Below, piece after piece: positions 24,503-37,438 of a DNA stretch of 64,000 nucleotides (the stretch's first letter is position 1; every line of letters starts with the position of its first letter). The DNA is from Solanum dulcamara (taxonomy: Eukaryota > Streptophyta > Magnoliopsida > Solanales > Solanaceae). The stretch is from the NCBI RefSeq assembly GCF_947179165.1, contig NC_077248.1, positions 7,313,256 through 7,377,255 of the forward strand, written 5' to 3'. The notes under the pieces were generated by a model. The model was not told the DNA's origin, ran no database searches, and saw only the letters and a program-made list of their open reading frames with translations. The translations under genes were made by a program, and so were the position numbers.

Positions 24503-26517
24503 ATGAAAATTGAAAGAAAACAGAGTGTAGTACTAGTGCCGCCTCCATTCCAGGGGCATTTAACACCAATGCTACAGCTTGGAAGTATCCTTCATTCACA
24601 AGGCTTTTCTGTCATAGTTGCACATACTCAATACAATACTCCTAATTATTCCAATCATCCTGAATTCGTCTTCCATTCTATGGATGACGGATTACAAGGA
24701 ATCGACCTCTCATTTCCGAGTTTAGATAACATGTATGATATGAATGAGAATTGCAAGGCACCCCTCAGAAACTACCTTGTTGAGATGATGGAAGAGGAAG
24801 GTGATGACGTCGCTTGTATCGTTTATGACAACGTCATGTTCTTCGTCGATGATATAGCCACTCAGCTGAGGATTCCAAGCATTGTCCTGCGCACTTTCAG
24901 TGCTGCATATTTGCACTCTATGATCACCATTTTACACCAACCAGAAAAATATTTTCCTTTTGAAGGTATGAGAACAATTACACATCCTCTGCTTCAACAT
25001 TTTAATGAAAAATCATTTCAAATCATAATACCATAACAATAACTACGCGTCAATCCCAAACAAGTTGAGGTCGGTTATATGAATCGCTCCTTATTTACTT
25101 TCATCTCAAATCAACATTATAGAAAATTAAAATAGAATTGAAAAGTACTCCTTCCGGTAGACTAGATTTGTCGCCATTACTAAAAGTAGTTGTCAGTTTA
25201 GAAAACTAAGATATAACTAACTATTAGTTTTCACTTTTAGCCTTACTCAATAAAGGTGGAGAGAAAATAATGGGGTGAAAAGGACAGTGGTATGCCCTGA
25301 GATCAAATTTAATTTAATCAAATTACCATTTTAGTTAATGTTTTCTTAGGAGGCGTGAAAAAAAACATGACAAGCAAAATGGACTAGAGAGAGTACTAGA
25401 AGTAACAGGGCAAAAGGCTCCTAGAAAGAATAGGACCTAAAGTAGATGTATATTAACATGACTAAGATATATTCTCGGTATAACCTATAATCTTTTTCTT
25501 CCATTACGCTCTATCTTTCGCAAAAGTTTGCATTGATTACTTGCAATTCCAGATTCTCAGTTGCTGGATCCGTTACCGGAGCTTCATCCCTTGAGGTTTA
25601 AAGATGTACCATTTCCTGCCATCAATAATACAGTTCCAGAACCGGTACTAAAGTTTTGTAGAGCAATGAGCGATGTAGGATCATCTGTCGCGACTATTTG
25701 GAACTCGATGCAAGACTTGGAGAATTCATTTTTGTTACGTCTTCAGGAACATTACAAGGTACCCTTCTTTCCAATAGGCCCTTTACACAAAATGGCGCCT
25801 ATGGCCTCATCGACTAGCCTACTAGAAGAAGACAACAGCTGCATCGAGTGGCTCGACAGACAAGCTCCTAACTCTGTTCTCTACGTCAGCATAGGTAGCC
25901 TAGTGAGGATTGATGACAAAGAGCTAATTGAGACTGCTTGGGGATTAGCTAACAGTGAGCAACCGTTCTTGTGGGTTATTCGACCGGGCTCTGTCTCTGG
26001 CTTTCAATGTGCTGAGGCACTGCCTGATGGTTTTGAGGAAATGGTAAGTGAAAGAGGACGGATAGTGAAATGGGCGCCACAAAAACAGGTGCTTGCACAT
26101 CCCGCGGTAGCAGGCTTTTTCACTCATTGTGGTTGGAACTCTACGCTTGAAAGTATTTTGGAGGAAGTCCCTTTGATATGCAGGCCATTTCTAGCAGATC
26201 AACCCGTGAACGCAAGGTATCTGAGCCAAATATATAAGGTTGGGTTCGAATTGGAGGTTATCGAGAGAACGGTCATAGAGAAAACAATAAGAAAACTCAT
26301 GCTAAGTGAGGAAGGCAAAGATGTGAAGAAAAGAGTAGTAGACATGAAACAAAACATAGTTGCTGGTATGCACATGGATGGTACTTCACATAAGAATCTG
26401 AATGATTTGGTAGACTTCATTTCTGCCTTGCCATCACGGCGCCCTCCACCAACGCCTATTGTTGGGGCAGTCATGAGCTCAAACCATATAGCAAGCAAAT
26501 GTATCGTAGAGTCCTGA
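24503..26517 (+). CDS. UDP-glycosyltransferase, UGT76-like (UGT-2)
   Basis: Exons 24503-24965 and 25553-26517 give 475 residues with a phase-1 intron of 587 bp. It keeps H19, D109 and the PSPG box at 328-371. Compared with UGT-1, its N-terminal acceptor-side domain differs at several positions (for example PPF against PHF before QGH, and TQYNTPN against TEHNSPN). Its last 50 codons and 3' flank match UGT-3 instead of its duplication partner UGT-1, which points to gene conversion (see findings). TATA-like core at 24459-24468. A full-length, plausibly active enzyme with the acceptor unknown. Confidence 0.93.
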
Positions 26518-28529
26518 AGTTAGAAGAATTGCTTATTTTTGTTGCCTGCTAGCTTGGCAAGACAACAAGTCCTTCATCACAAAAGGAAGAATAAGATAAG
26601 AAGCGAACTTTTCTCAAGTCCATGGGGCAAATGCTGAAGCAATTTAGCAGCCTGTTACAATTGCCTTGTCAACTAATTTTTCGCTTTAGTTTGTTGATTG
26701 GTTTAATAAGTTGTTAGAACTTAGATTTCCTATTTGTTATCCCTATGTTACTACTTCCAAATGCTTTGCTTGAAAATATAAGACGATGGATTTGTTTGGT
26801 ATGAGGAAAATGTTTGTTGTCATACCTTCAAAAGGAAAATCTTTTACTAGAAAATATTTTCTAGGAAAAAGTGATTTTCTTACTAATTTTTTAGTATTTG
26901 GTTAGTTAAAAAGAAAATAGTGTCCTAAGAGTATCTAGGTATAATCTAGGCAAATACTATGACATTGGACCCAGACTTGAAATCTCACCCTTTAACATAG
27001 ACGAGCTCGACTCGACTCGACTATTCGACCCACCTCCCCCAACTACGACATAAGACTTCCTGACCTCGACACCGACTCAAAACTTGATTAACTTATGTAT
27101 AACCTATATACGTTAAGTAAATCACTTATGTATAAGATAAAGGAACTTGTGCTTAACTTATGTATAACTTATGCTTATAAGGCATAAGCTATAAGGTCAT
27201 CCAAACAAGCCTTTAATCATTCAAAAAACATTTTTTAAATTCGATCTAGAGAAGAGAAAAATTACATAGGATATTCATAAAATTGGATAATACGCTAATA
27301 TTTGGCCCCAAAATTTCAAATATACTTGGCAAGTTATTTTGGATGAAGTTTCACCGTGCGTTTGACCACAAATTTTTTCCAAGAATATTTGACTATTTCA
27401 AAAAATATGATTTATAGCCGTAAGTTTTAAAAATTATTAAAAATACCCACAAGTTTGTATTATCATTTTAATGAACATATTCTATTAAAAAATATCGTTA
27501 TAACATAATTGATAATAATCAACAACAACAAAATAACAATATGGGCAAGAGCAATACATTAATCGCATACTCAAACTTGTCACTGATTCAGTAGGAATTA
27601 TAATCCATTAAAAATAAATTATTCTTTTTTTTTTCAATCTTATCACTTAAATTATAATTCAAACTTTTTTCATGGAGGTAGATAAATATTAGTTTGAATA
27701 AATAAATGATGGTGTTTTTTTATAAACTATAAAAAATTGTGTAATTTTTAAATATTTAAAACTTTCCAAATACTAGAACTTGGCCCAAATACTATTTTTT
27801 TCTAGTATTTAAGAACTTGAGATGTTGCCAAATATATTTGACAAGTTGTACAGACAACCGTCATTTTCCAAGTTTTTTCCAAAAAACTTTGACGCATTAA
27901 AAATGGTTTAAAAATACATTTCTTCCATCTATTTAATTAAAAATGTCCTTCATGTTAAATTCCTAAAATTATCTCTAAAGCTAATGGGTTGGATTTTGAA
28001 TGAATTTGGGTGGACCAATTAAAATAATGTCATACATTTAATATAAAAAAATAAATTTTCCAAATCAACTTGAAGGGGTAAGTTTAGGCTCAAATTTAAG
28101 CTTCAGAGCATTTTTTATTCAATAGATAGAATGGGGCATTTTAAAGTTATTTTTACTATGTTAAGGATATTTTTGATCTATTTTTTGTAAACTAATTATA
28201 ATATGGGGAATTGGATTTTTACCAATAAAGTGAAAGTTTAAATATTCAACTAACTAAACTACTGAGATAAAAAAATGGAAAAAGGTCAAATATACTCATG
28301 TACTATTGAAAATAGTTTAAATATACTCCTCGTTATACTTTCGGGCTAAATACACCCATCATGCTATACTTTCGGTTCAAATATACCCCTCTCATTATAC
28401 TTTGGTACAAATTCACCCTTAATTTTAACGAAATAACACTTGAAAAACTCAAAATTAAATAATTCATTCCAATTTTAAATATCTGATATTTTAGGAATTA
28501 ATAAAATTCTTGGTGAAGTTTTATCATGA

Positions 28530-29147
28530 GTTTGGCCACAAATTTTTTCAAGTTTTGGTGAAGTTTCAAAAAATATTATTTTGTACTTGTAAGTTCTAAA
28601 AATTAATAAAAATATCCATAAATTAGTGTTATCATATTATAATGAACATGTTCCGTTAAAAAAAATATTACAACATAATTGATAACAATCAACAACAACA
28701 AAATAACAATATGGGCAAGAATAATACATTAATCGAATTAAAAATAAATTATTCTTTTTTTTCAATCTTGTCACTCAAATTATTCTTTTTCGGGGGATGT
28801 AATAATAAACTATTCTTTTATAAAATGTTCCCACGTTGTATGAACAATCTTTTTCCGATAAGCTTGCATTTCTAGATCAGATAACCGAGAAGATGAAGCA
28901 ATGTAGTAAGTTGGTGGATAAATATTTAGTTAGAATTAATAAATGATGGTGATTTTATAAAATATAAAAATTTCGGATAATTTTTAAAACTTTCCAAGTT
29001 CCAAGTTCTAGTTTTTTCTAGAACTTGGGAACTTAGGACTTTTGCCAAAAATATTTGCCAAATAATAACAAAATATATGAACAGACATTAATTCCCCAAG
29101 AATTTTTCAAATTTTTTCCAAAAACTACTTGTGGCCAAACACTTACT
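28530..29147. mobile_element. MITE-like element with GTTTGGCCACAA termini
   Basis: GAGTTTGGCCACAAATTTTT near 28530 and the inverted form CTTGTGGCCAAACAC near 29147 bound an AT-rich non-coding element. Internal blocks (AACAACAACAAAATAACAATATGGGC and following) match 15290-15320 and 27520-27545, so shorter remnants of the same family sit in both duplicated units. Confidence 0.45.
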
Positions 29148-30803
29148 TAATATGGTATATCTATTTCGTGAATATCAATATCTTGTTTACATATATTGGA
29201 TTGTTGATTATTTTTCTATGAAAATTCTAGCAAGTACTTTCAAACTCAAGAGAAAGAAATATTAAGACTCAACTGATAAGCCCAAGTAGAAATCTCCTTG
29301 TTCCTAATTCGATTTTCATTAATCAAACATAATAATTTCTCAATTTACACAATTCCTTGCTACTGGTTCAATACTCAATCCAATCTGGAATTGCTATTGA
29401 TTTAAATTGTTCTGTTTCTATTCCGGTCTTACCATCTGTAAATTTATACAATTTCTCATAGTAGTGTATCCTTTAATTCCTCAAATCTATCATTACTAAA
29501 GTGTTGTATATATGCTAAACTTTTACTCACTTTCACTATTACTTTTTAGTGTACAAATTCAAATATAATATAGCAACTGCTTGATTTTTTTTAAATCACA
29601 ATTAAACTATTAGACATTTAGGTAATTTTTCTTTTAATTTATTATATGATCGCGTGAAGTATGCGCAATTTCTCGTTATAAATGAAATAAAATATTTCTG
29701 GCGCCTCTGTATTTTTATGACAAATGAATAGGAAACCTCTAGGTGCCTACATGTTAATCTTTTGTTTTGCTTTATTTTAGAGAGAAAGAAATGTACTTTT
29801 TAACTCTTTACAAAAGAAATTTATTAGTTTTATCTTTTTACACACGAAAGATCTAATTATTTTCTTATATCAAATTATAAAAAAGTCAAAATGCTAGATC
29901 TATATCTATTTGGAGCAATCACTAGTGATAATTATATTTTAATATTTTCTATTAATATATATATTTATTATCGTTAAAGGTTATTTTTATTGTAGTATCA
30001 CATGGTACAAGCAATTTTTTTGTTCTGAACATGCGTCTTTTTTTTTATTTACAAATTTAAAATAATAAATCTTTTGTTTACAAAATAAAATTTATGAATC
30101 AAATTTTGCATTTTAAAACAATTTAAAATCTCAATTTGAAATCCCAAAAACACCTAATGCAATTAATTAATTTCTTCCTCCATAAATGCATGCCAATAAA
30201 ATAATATGTCGTGAACTTTCATGTTTTTGATATTCTCGTTCACCTTTAATTACCATCTTATTATATACACTAAAGATTCCATCTTTTACTTATTAATTAA
30301 TTTCTTCCTCCATATCTGCATACCAATAAAATAATATGTCATGGCACCTTAATGAGTTTGGTATTCTCGTTCACCTTTAATTACCAGCTTATTATATATA
30401 CTAAAGATTCTATTTTTTACTTATTCTATCCCATATTAATCAATTATTATATTAAAAATAATTATCTCATATTAATTGTTCACTTTACTAAATCAAGAAA
30501 GCATTAATAAAAAAAAATTATATTATTTTTGCAATTAAAAGTTCTCAAGAAGTTTTTTAAAAAGTAAATTAATAAAAATATCTTTTTATTTATGAATTCT
30601 TTAGCATCATACAAAATAAAAAGTAATCAACAAATATGGTACAGAAAGAGTAAAAAATACGGGGATCCGGACAAAAGCTACAAGCCCAAAATATCTCTTT
30701 ATTGCCGGTGGTTAACGTTCACACAATACTTCAAGGCTAGATCTACTTACCCTCCTTAGAATTTCGAAGTTTGAGAGCTATAGATAAACTTCCTTCAAGA
30801 ACC

Positions 30804-30827
30804 CTACTACTACTACTACTACTACTA
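30804..30827 (+). repeat. (CTA)8 microsatellite in the UGT-3 leader
   Basis: Eight uninterrupted CTA units lie 34 bp before the UGT-3 start codon and after the TATA-like block at 30779. The other three UGT genes lack it. Confidence 0.9.
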
Positions 30828-30861
30828 AAGTCTTGAATAGAACAAAATCAAGAAAGGAAAG

Positions 30862-33420
30862 ATGAAAATTGAAAGAAAGCAGATTGTAGTACTAGTGCCA
30901 TACCTACTCCAGGGGCATTTAACACCAATGCTACAGCTTGGAAGTATCCTTCATTCACAAGGCTTTTCTGTCATTGTTGCACATACTCAATACAATTCTC
31001 CTAATTATTCCAATCATCCTGAATTCGTCTTCCATTCTATGGATGACGGATTAAAGGGAATCGACATGAGATTCCCGAGTTTGGAGAGTATATATTGTAT
31101 GAACGAGAACTGTAAAGTGCCTTTGAGAAATTACCTCATTAAGATGATGGAACAGGAAGGTGATGAGCTTGCTTGTATCATTTATGACAACATCATGTTC
31201 TTCGTCGATGATGTAGCCACTCAGCTGAGGCTTCCCAGCATTGTCCTACGCACTTTCAGTGCTGCATATTTGCACTCTTTGATCACCATTTTACAGCAGC
31301 CAGAAAAATATTTTCCTTTGGAAGGTATGACAACAAACACATCCTTTCCTTCAAGATTTATATGAAAAGTTATTTCAAATTCAATACTATAACTTTAACT
31401 ATGCTTCAGCCCCAAATGAGTTGGGTCGGCTAGGTAAAGTATCACTGACCATGTTCCCTATTTACATTTATTATAAAGAATAAAAATGGAAATCAAAAGA
31501 TGTTGGGTGTTTGACCTAATTTTTCACTTTTACCCCTTACTCAATAAATGTGGAAAGAAATTAATAATGTGGCCATAATTAAGTTTTCTTTTTTCTAAAA
31601 GAAAAACACAATATCGCAATTACTAGTCTTTTTTTTTTTGTAGGAAAAGATTTATGACTTTATAAATATAGGTTGATTAATTCTAACTAGGTAGCATTTG
31701 CAATATAGTACTGGTGGATTTGAGAGTTTTGTTTAGGGAAGAAATTTGTGAGATATTAGTGTTATATGTGAACCTCTTTTTATTCCGAATAAATTGTGTG
31801 AGATTATTTCTTTCGATATTGTGTATTCTCTTTTATATAGTGGATTGCTCATTTGTTGTTGTAGATTCAGGTCGATTGACCGAACTATGTTATTTGTTTA
31901 TATCTCTTTTGATATATTTCTCTTCTTCTTACTCATTGGTCTTTCAAGGTTTGTTTTGCTAGCTTCCTCATGACACTTGATTATTTCGGTCTTAACAAAA
32001 GAAAGTAGTATAAAAGTGAGATCATAATTGGCACAATACACATGGGACGCCACATAGGACACAAAAATGTCATATAGGATGATGTGTCTATTTGTTCAAG
32101 TGTTGGATAGTTAAAGTGCTTACTTATACACTACTAAAGTTAAAGGTCATAGTTGTCAGTTGAAGTCAAGTTAAGAATCATATTTTATATTATGTCAATA
32201 ATAAATAAGAATAACTTAGTCAAATTACACTCTTAGTTAATATTTTCTTAAGGGCTGCAAAAAAAAATGAATGATATATAAAATAGAAAGAGTGAGTACT
32301 ATAAGTAACAGGGCCAAAAGCCTCCCCAAGTAAAGTACACGCATCAACATGTCTAAGATATATTCTCCACTAATTGATATGGCCTATAATCTTTTTATTC
32401 CATTATGCTCATCTTTCGCTAAGTTTGCATTGATTAATACTCAATACAATTCCAGATTCTCAGTTGCTGGATCCGTTACCGGAGCTTCATCCATTGAGGT
32501 TTAAGGATACACCAATTCATGTCAATAATAATACAGTTCCAGAACCGATACTAGACTTCAGTAGAGCAATGAGCGATATCGGATCATCTGTCGCGACTAT
32601 TTGGAACACGATGCAAGACTTGGAGAGTTCATTGTTGTTTCGCCTTCAAGAACATTACAAGGTGCCCTTCTTTCCAATAGGCCCTTTACACAAAATGGCG
32701 CCTATGGCCTCATCGACTAGCCTACTAGAAGAAGACAACAGCTGCATCGAGTGGCTCGACAGACAAGCTCCTAACTCTGTTCTCTATGTCAGCTTGGGTA
32801 GCCTAGTGGGTATTGATGACAAAGAGCTAATTGAGACTGCTTGGGGATTAGCTAACAGTGAGCAACCGTTCTTGTGGGTTATTCGACCGGGCTCTGTCTC
32901 TGGCTTTCAATGTGCTGAGGCACTGCCTGATGGTTTTGTGGAAATGGTAAGTGAAAGAGGACGGATAGTGAAATGGGCGCCACAAAAACAGGTGCTTGCA
33001 CATCCCGCGGTAGCAGGCTTTTTCACTCATTGTGGTTGGAACTCTACGCTTGAAAGTATTTTGGAGGAAGTCCCTTTGATATGCAGGCCATTTCTAGCAG
33101 ATCAACTGGTGAACGCAAGGTATCTGAGCCAAATATATAAGGTTGGGTTTGAATTGGAGGTTATCGAGAGAACGATCATAGAGAAAACAGTAAGAAAACT
33201 CATGTTAAGTGAAGAAGGCAAAGATGTGAAGAAAAGAGTAGTAGACATGAAACAAAACATAGTTGCTGGTATGCACATGGATGGTACTTCACATAAGAAT
33301 CTGAATGATTTGGTAGACTTCATTTCTGGCTTGCCATCACGGCGCCCTCCACCAACGCCTATTGTTGGGGCAGTCATGAGCTCAAACCATATAGCAAGCA
33401 AATGTATCGTAGAGTCCTGA
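30862..33420 (+). CDS. UDP-glycosyltransferase, UGT76-like (UGT-3)
   Basis: Exons 30862-31324 and 32456-33420 give 475 residues. The phase-1 intron is 1,131 bp because an LTR-like fragment and a MITE relative have inserted. H19, D109 and the PSPG box at 328-371 are intact. The N-terminal domain is the most different from UGT-1 and UGT-2 around residues 65-105 (KGIDMRFPSLESIYCMNEN) and 165-190 (DTPIHVNNNTVPEPILDF), the regions that usually shape the acceptor pocket. The C-terminal donor domain is nearly identical to the other copies. No heparanase copy precedes it. Confidence 0.93.
31690..31990 (+). mobile_element. Copia-type LTR fragment in the UGT-3 intron
   Basis: TATATAGTGGATTGCTCATT, a TTGTTGTAGATTCAGGTCG stretch and GATTGACCGAACTATGTTA are typical of the downstream part of Copia LTRs. 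The piece occurs only in UGT-3. I could not define exact ends or a target duplication, so it may be a partial solo LTR. Confidence 0.4.
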
Positions 33421-35769
33421 AGTTAGAAGAATTGCTTATTTTTGTTGCCTGCTAGCTTGGCAAGACAACAAGTCCTTCATCACAAAAGGAAGAATAAGAT
33501 AAGGAGTGAACTTTTCTCAAGTCCATGGGGCAAATGCTGAAGAAATTTAGCAGCCTGTTACAATAGCCTAGTCAACTACTTTCTCACTTTAGTTTGTTGA
33601 TTGGATTAATAAGTTGGGAACTAAAATGATATATTGTTTCCTAGTTGTTAGATCTGAGATAGATTTCCTCTTTGTTATCCCAAAATGCTTTTCTTCAAAT
33701 CACACGTAGTATACAACTAGGGAGCAAGTAAAACAGTGGTTATACGTTTGGTATAGAAAACATTTTCGTGGAAAATAAGTGAGTTTCTTAGTTATTTTAT
33801 GGTGCTTGTTTAGTAAAAAAAAAAAAAAATTGTCCCAAGATATCTATGTATAATCTGGATAGGCATGGTAATGGGGCGGTTGTAGGACAAATCCGCGTAA
33901 ATACTAGTGAATGAAAAATAATAGTTGTTCGAGTGATAAGCACCATGGGCTTTCTGAAACAGAGTGATTTGGCTAGAGGAGAATAATTAAATACTAACAT
34001 TCATTTGTTGGAAGAGTAGGGTGTTGATATAAAATCTTGAGGGAGATATGAAAGAGAATATTTGGAAGAGTCATCATCTCTTTTGAATGTTGACTTCTTT
34101 AGATTTATTGATTCTGCAGTCCGATATGAGAGTTCATGTTTTCAAATATAAAGAGTGATCGGGATCGTATAATATGGCATATCTATTTCATGAATATAAA
34201 TATGTTGTTTACATATATTGAATCGTTGATTATGATTCTATGAAAATTCTAGCAAGTTAATCCTTGCAAGTACTTCCAAACTCAAGAGAAAGAAATACTA
34301 AGACTCAACTCATAAGCACAAGTAGGAATCTCCTTGTTCCTATTCAATTTTCATTAATCAAACATAATAATTTCTCAATATACTCAATTCCTTGCTACTG
34401 TTTCAATACTTAATCCAATTTTTTATATATAAAAAAAAAACTTCAAGAAGAAAATCTGGAATTGCTATTGATTTTAAATTGTTCTATTTTTCTTCCGTTC
34501 TTACCATTTGTAAATTTATACAATTTCTCATAGTAGTGTATCCCTTTAATTCCTCAAATCTATCATATTACTAAAGTGTTGTATAGGTACTAAACTTTTA
34601 CTCACTTTCACTATTACTTTTAGGTGTACAAATTCAAATATCATTAAAATATCCATTGAATTTCTTCATAACTGTTGTAAAGAAGTGAAAGAACACATAT
34701 TGCCTCCATTCCTATTTACTTGTCAAATATTTTCTAATTTAATTTTTCTTTTTGCTTGTCAATTTTGACAAATTAGGAAAAGACAATATTTTTCTTACTC
34801 TTATACCCTCAATTTATTAATATTGAATTAATGTCTTTGAAAAATATATTAAGTAAATATGTTTAAAACGCTATCAATTAATAGAAATAAAATAGTAAAC
34901 TCACTATACCAATCATTATTTTCTTAATAGATGCGTCAAGTCAAAATTTGACAAGTAAAAAGAACAGAGGAGAAGGAGTATATTTTATTCTAGAAACAGT
35001 TAAATTCCCACAGACCAAATTATTAAATCCAATTTTGCAATTATTGTCCAAAGTTGAAGTATAATACTACCTCCGTTCCATATTGGATAAGCACTTTTAA
35101 TTTTATACGATAATTAAGAAATCATTAATATATTGGAAGACTTTACTACTTTATCCTTTGTTTATATCAATGTAATATATATAAAGTACAGAAATAGTTA
35201 GTATTGAGAATTGTTTACATTCAAAAGACCATATTAATTGTAAGATAAAATAGGAAAAATTTAATTAATTTTATTTTGATTTAGTAAGTAATTAAGTAAT
35301 ATGAGATAAATATTTTTAATAATATGTTCATCTAATATGAAACGATGTGGTAGTATATACCAACTGAGTTGTAAAAGATAACGAACACATACGGGAATAT
35401 GAAAGAATCAAGCCTGAAACTGTAAAGACACTACATAAATGAGTTGTAATTCTTTAAATTGGCAATTGATAAGTGGAGAGGCATAATTATGGCTGATTCA
35501 GTGTATTGTATTCAATATGAGACACAGCATTTATTTAAACGTATATTTACATTTCTTTGTACAAAATATTAAAGGAGTAGTTTTCTACTTTTCTTATTGA
35601 AGGATAAAAATATTGAATCAATTAGATAAATTACATTAAATATTTTATAACATTTTGATTTTGTGTAAGGATAAAATGGTAATTCAATTTTGCACTTTCA
35701 AACTTTCCACTTTTAATATATATATATAAAAAGTTGATCTTCGACTAGACCCTTGCCTAACCCTAGTCA

Positions 35770-36217
35770 AGTGTGACGACCCGCCATGTCATCACACCAC
35801 ATAAGTGCCATGTAAGTGCCACATGGCATAAGGTTGCCCATTTGAAAGTCTTACATAAGAAGAAGGCTAGTCCATAGTGGAAGGTTCTAGAGATATGTGG
35901 ATAATTTCCAGGAAAGATCTTAAAATTTCATGAATTTGTATGGAAGGTTCTTAGAATGTTCTAGTTGTATACTAGAAGAGGATTTGTTTGTAAATATAGA
36001 AGGACTTGTATAATAATTATTATTTGCAATAAATAGGAAGGATCTTCCGAGCAATATACAAGCCTTCTTAAAAACTCTCTGTGTGTCTTTTTCCAATTTA
36101 GCGTTCCCTTATCGATCTAATTTGAAAATGCTTATTTGAGCTTATAAGATCCTAAAAGAGTTGTGAGGATGTTGTCGATGTCGCACGAAAGTTTTAACTG
36201 AAGTCTAAGTCTGTGAC
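35770..36217 (+). mobile_element. Solo-LTR-like element
   Basis: It starts TGTGACGACCCGCC and ends GAAGTCTAAGTCTGTGACA (TG...CA). It shares phrases with 37439-37896, such as GGACTTGTATA, the cluster around CGCACGAAAG and GAAGTCTAAGTC. No internal coding region separates a pair, so it is best read as a solo LTR. A clear 5-bp target duplication is not visible. Confidence 0.5.
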
Positions 36218-36227
36218 ACTAGGACCC

Positions 36228-36395
36228 ACCAATCGACCCCAACCACGACCCGCAACCCGACGCTGACTCTGGACCTAAACTCAACCCTGATCCATGACAC
36301 CGTCCAAGACCCGACTCCCCACCCTGACCCAGGACCCTCTCCTAACACTAACCCAAGACCCGACCCGATCCGATCCCAACCCAAGACCCGAAGGT
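36228..36395 (-). repeat. C-rich degenerate tract with a G-quadruplex motif on the minus strand
   Basis: Many ACCC/GACCC units in irregular order give strong C over G asymmetry in an AT-rich neighbourhood. On the minus strand, 36317-36337 reads GGG TCCT GGG TCA GGG T GGGG, which meets the G3+N1-7 rule. The ORF over it is a composition artefact. Confidence 0.6.
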
Positions 36396-37438
36396 GTAAG
36401 GGCTCTGTGGAAAGGGTTGACGCCATTCACTACTCATTTGATTCTCTAGTATACGCTTGAAGTTGTGACAATAATAATGAGATGATTGAGGAGAGAGAGA
36501 GATAAGTAACTAATAACCATAAATGAATTACAAGGTGGATAATGAACCAACGATGATTTGAAAAAGAAAAAAAAAACATGTTAGAAACATGCACATCGAC
36601 TTTTCTTGATATTATTGTCTCGCAGTGAATAATACTGCATTATTGTTACCCCACTGGCAATTATGAAGCTTATTTGTGGTTCTTGTTACCCCATTTTTCT
36701 GGCGCCTCTGTTTATTTGACAAAATAGGAAACCTCTAATCTTTTGCTTTGCTTTACTATATAGAGAAATGGACTTGTTAACTCTTTACAAAAGAAATTTA
36801 TTAGTTGTCTTTTTACCCACGAAAGATCTAATCATTTTCTTTTATCAAATTATAAAAAGGTCAAAATGCAAGATCTAATTATTTTCGAACTATATATTTT
36901 TTAGAGCAATTGTTAGTGACAATTATATTTTAGTATTTTTTATTAATATGTATATTTATTGCCATTAAAATTTATTTTTATAATACTATTACATGATACA
37001 AACAATCTCTTTATTCCGAACATGAATTTATTTTTTACAAAATTTAAATAATAATTTTTTTGTTTACAAAATATAAACTTATAAATCAAATTTTACATTT
37101 TAAAATAATTTAAAATCGTAATTTGAAATCCCAAAAACAGCTAACTCCGTAGCACTGATTGATGATTAATTAACTAATTTCTTTGCATACCAATAAAATA
37201 GTATGTCGTACACCTTAATGGGTTTGGTATTCCCGTTCACCATTAATTACCAGTTTATTATATACACTAAAGATTCTATTTTTTACTTATTAATTAATTT
37301 CTTCCTCCATGTATATGTATACCAATAAAATAATATGTCATGCACCTTAATGAATCTTGTATTTTCGTTCACTTTTAATTACCAGCTTACCCGCGGCCCG
37401 TCCCATATCACATTAGTTTGAAAATATCACACCTTTTT

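Larger units (their letters stand above)
15695..28112. repeat. Tandem segmental duplication, unit 2
   Basis: Second copy of the HPSE plus UGT unit, collinear with 3529-15679. The main differences are about 209 bp present at 27603-27811 but absent from unit 1, about 50 bp extra near 23150-23205, a 27-bp tandem duplication in HPSE-b intron 4 (19951-20004) and a shorter TA tract near 22990. Confidence 0.93.
26518..30861. other. Intergenic region UGT-2 to UGT-3
   Basis: 26518-26750 is the probable 3' UTR. The duplicated unit ends at 28112. About 28270-28440 is a repeat with several tandem-like phrases of the type ATATACTCC/TATACTTTCGG. About 28530-29147 is a MITE-like element bounded by GTTTGGCCACAA and its inverted form. 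29150-30420 is the left part of the UGT-3/UGT-4 duplication and recurs in pieces at 34171-34640 and 36700-37400. I see no gene. Confidence 0.55.

Noticed and set aside
36205..36426. Minus-strand Gly/Trp-rich ORF
   Set aside because: It is a composition artefact of the C-rich tract.
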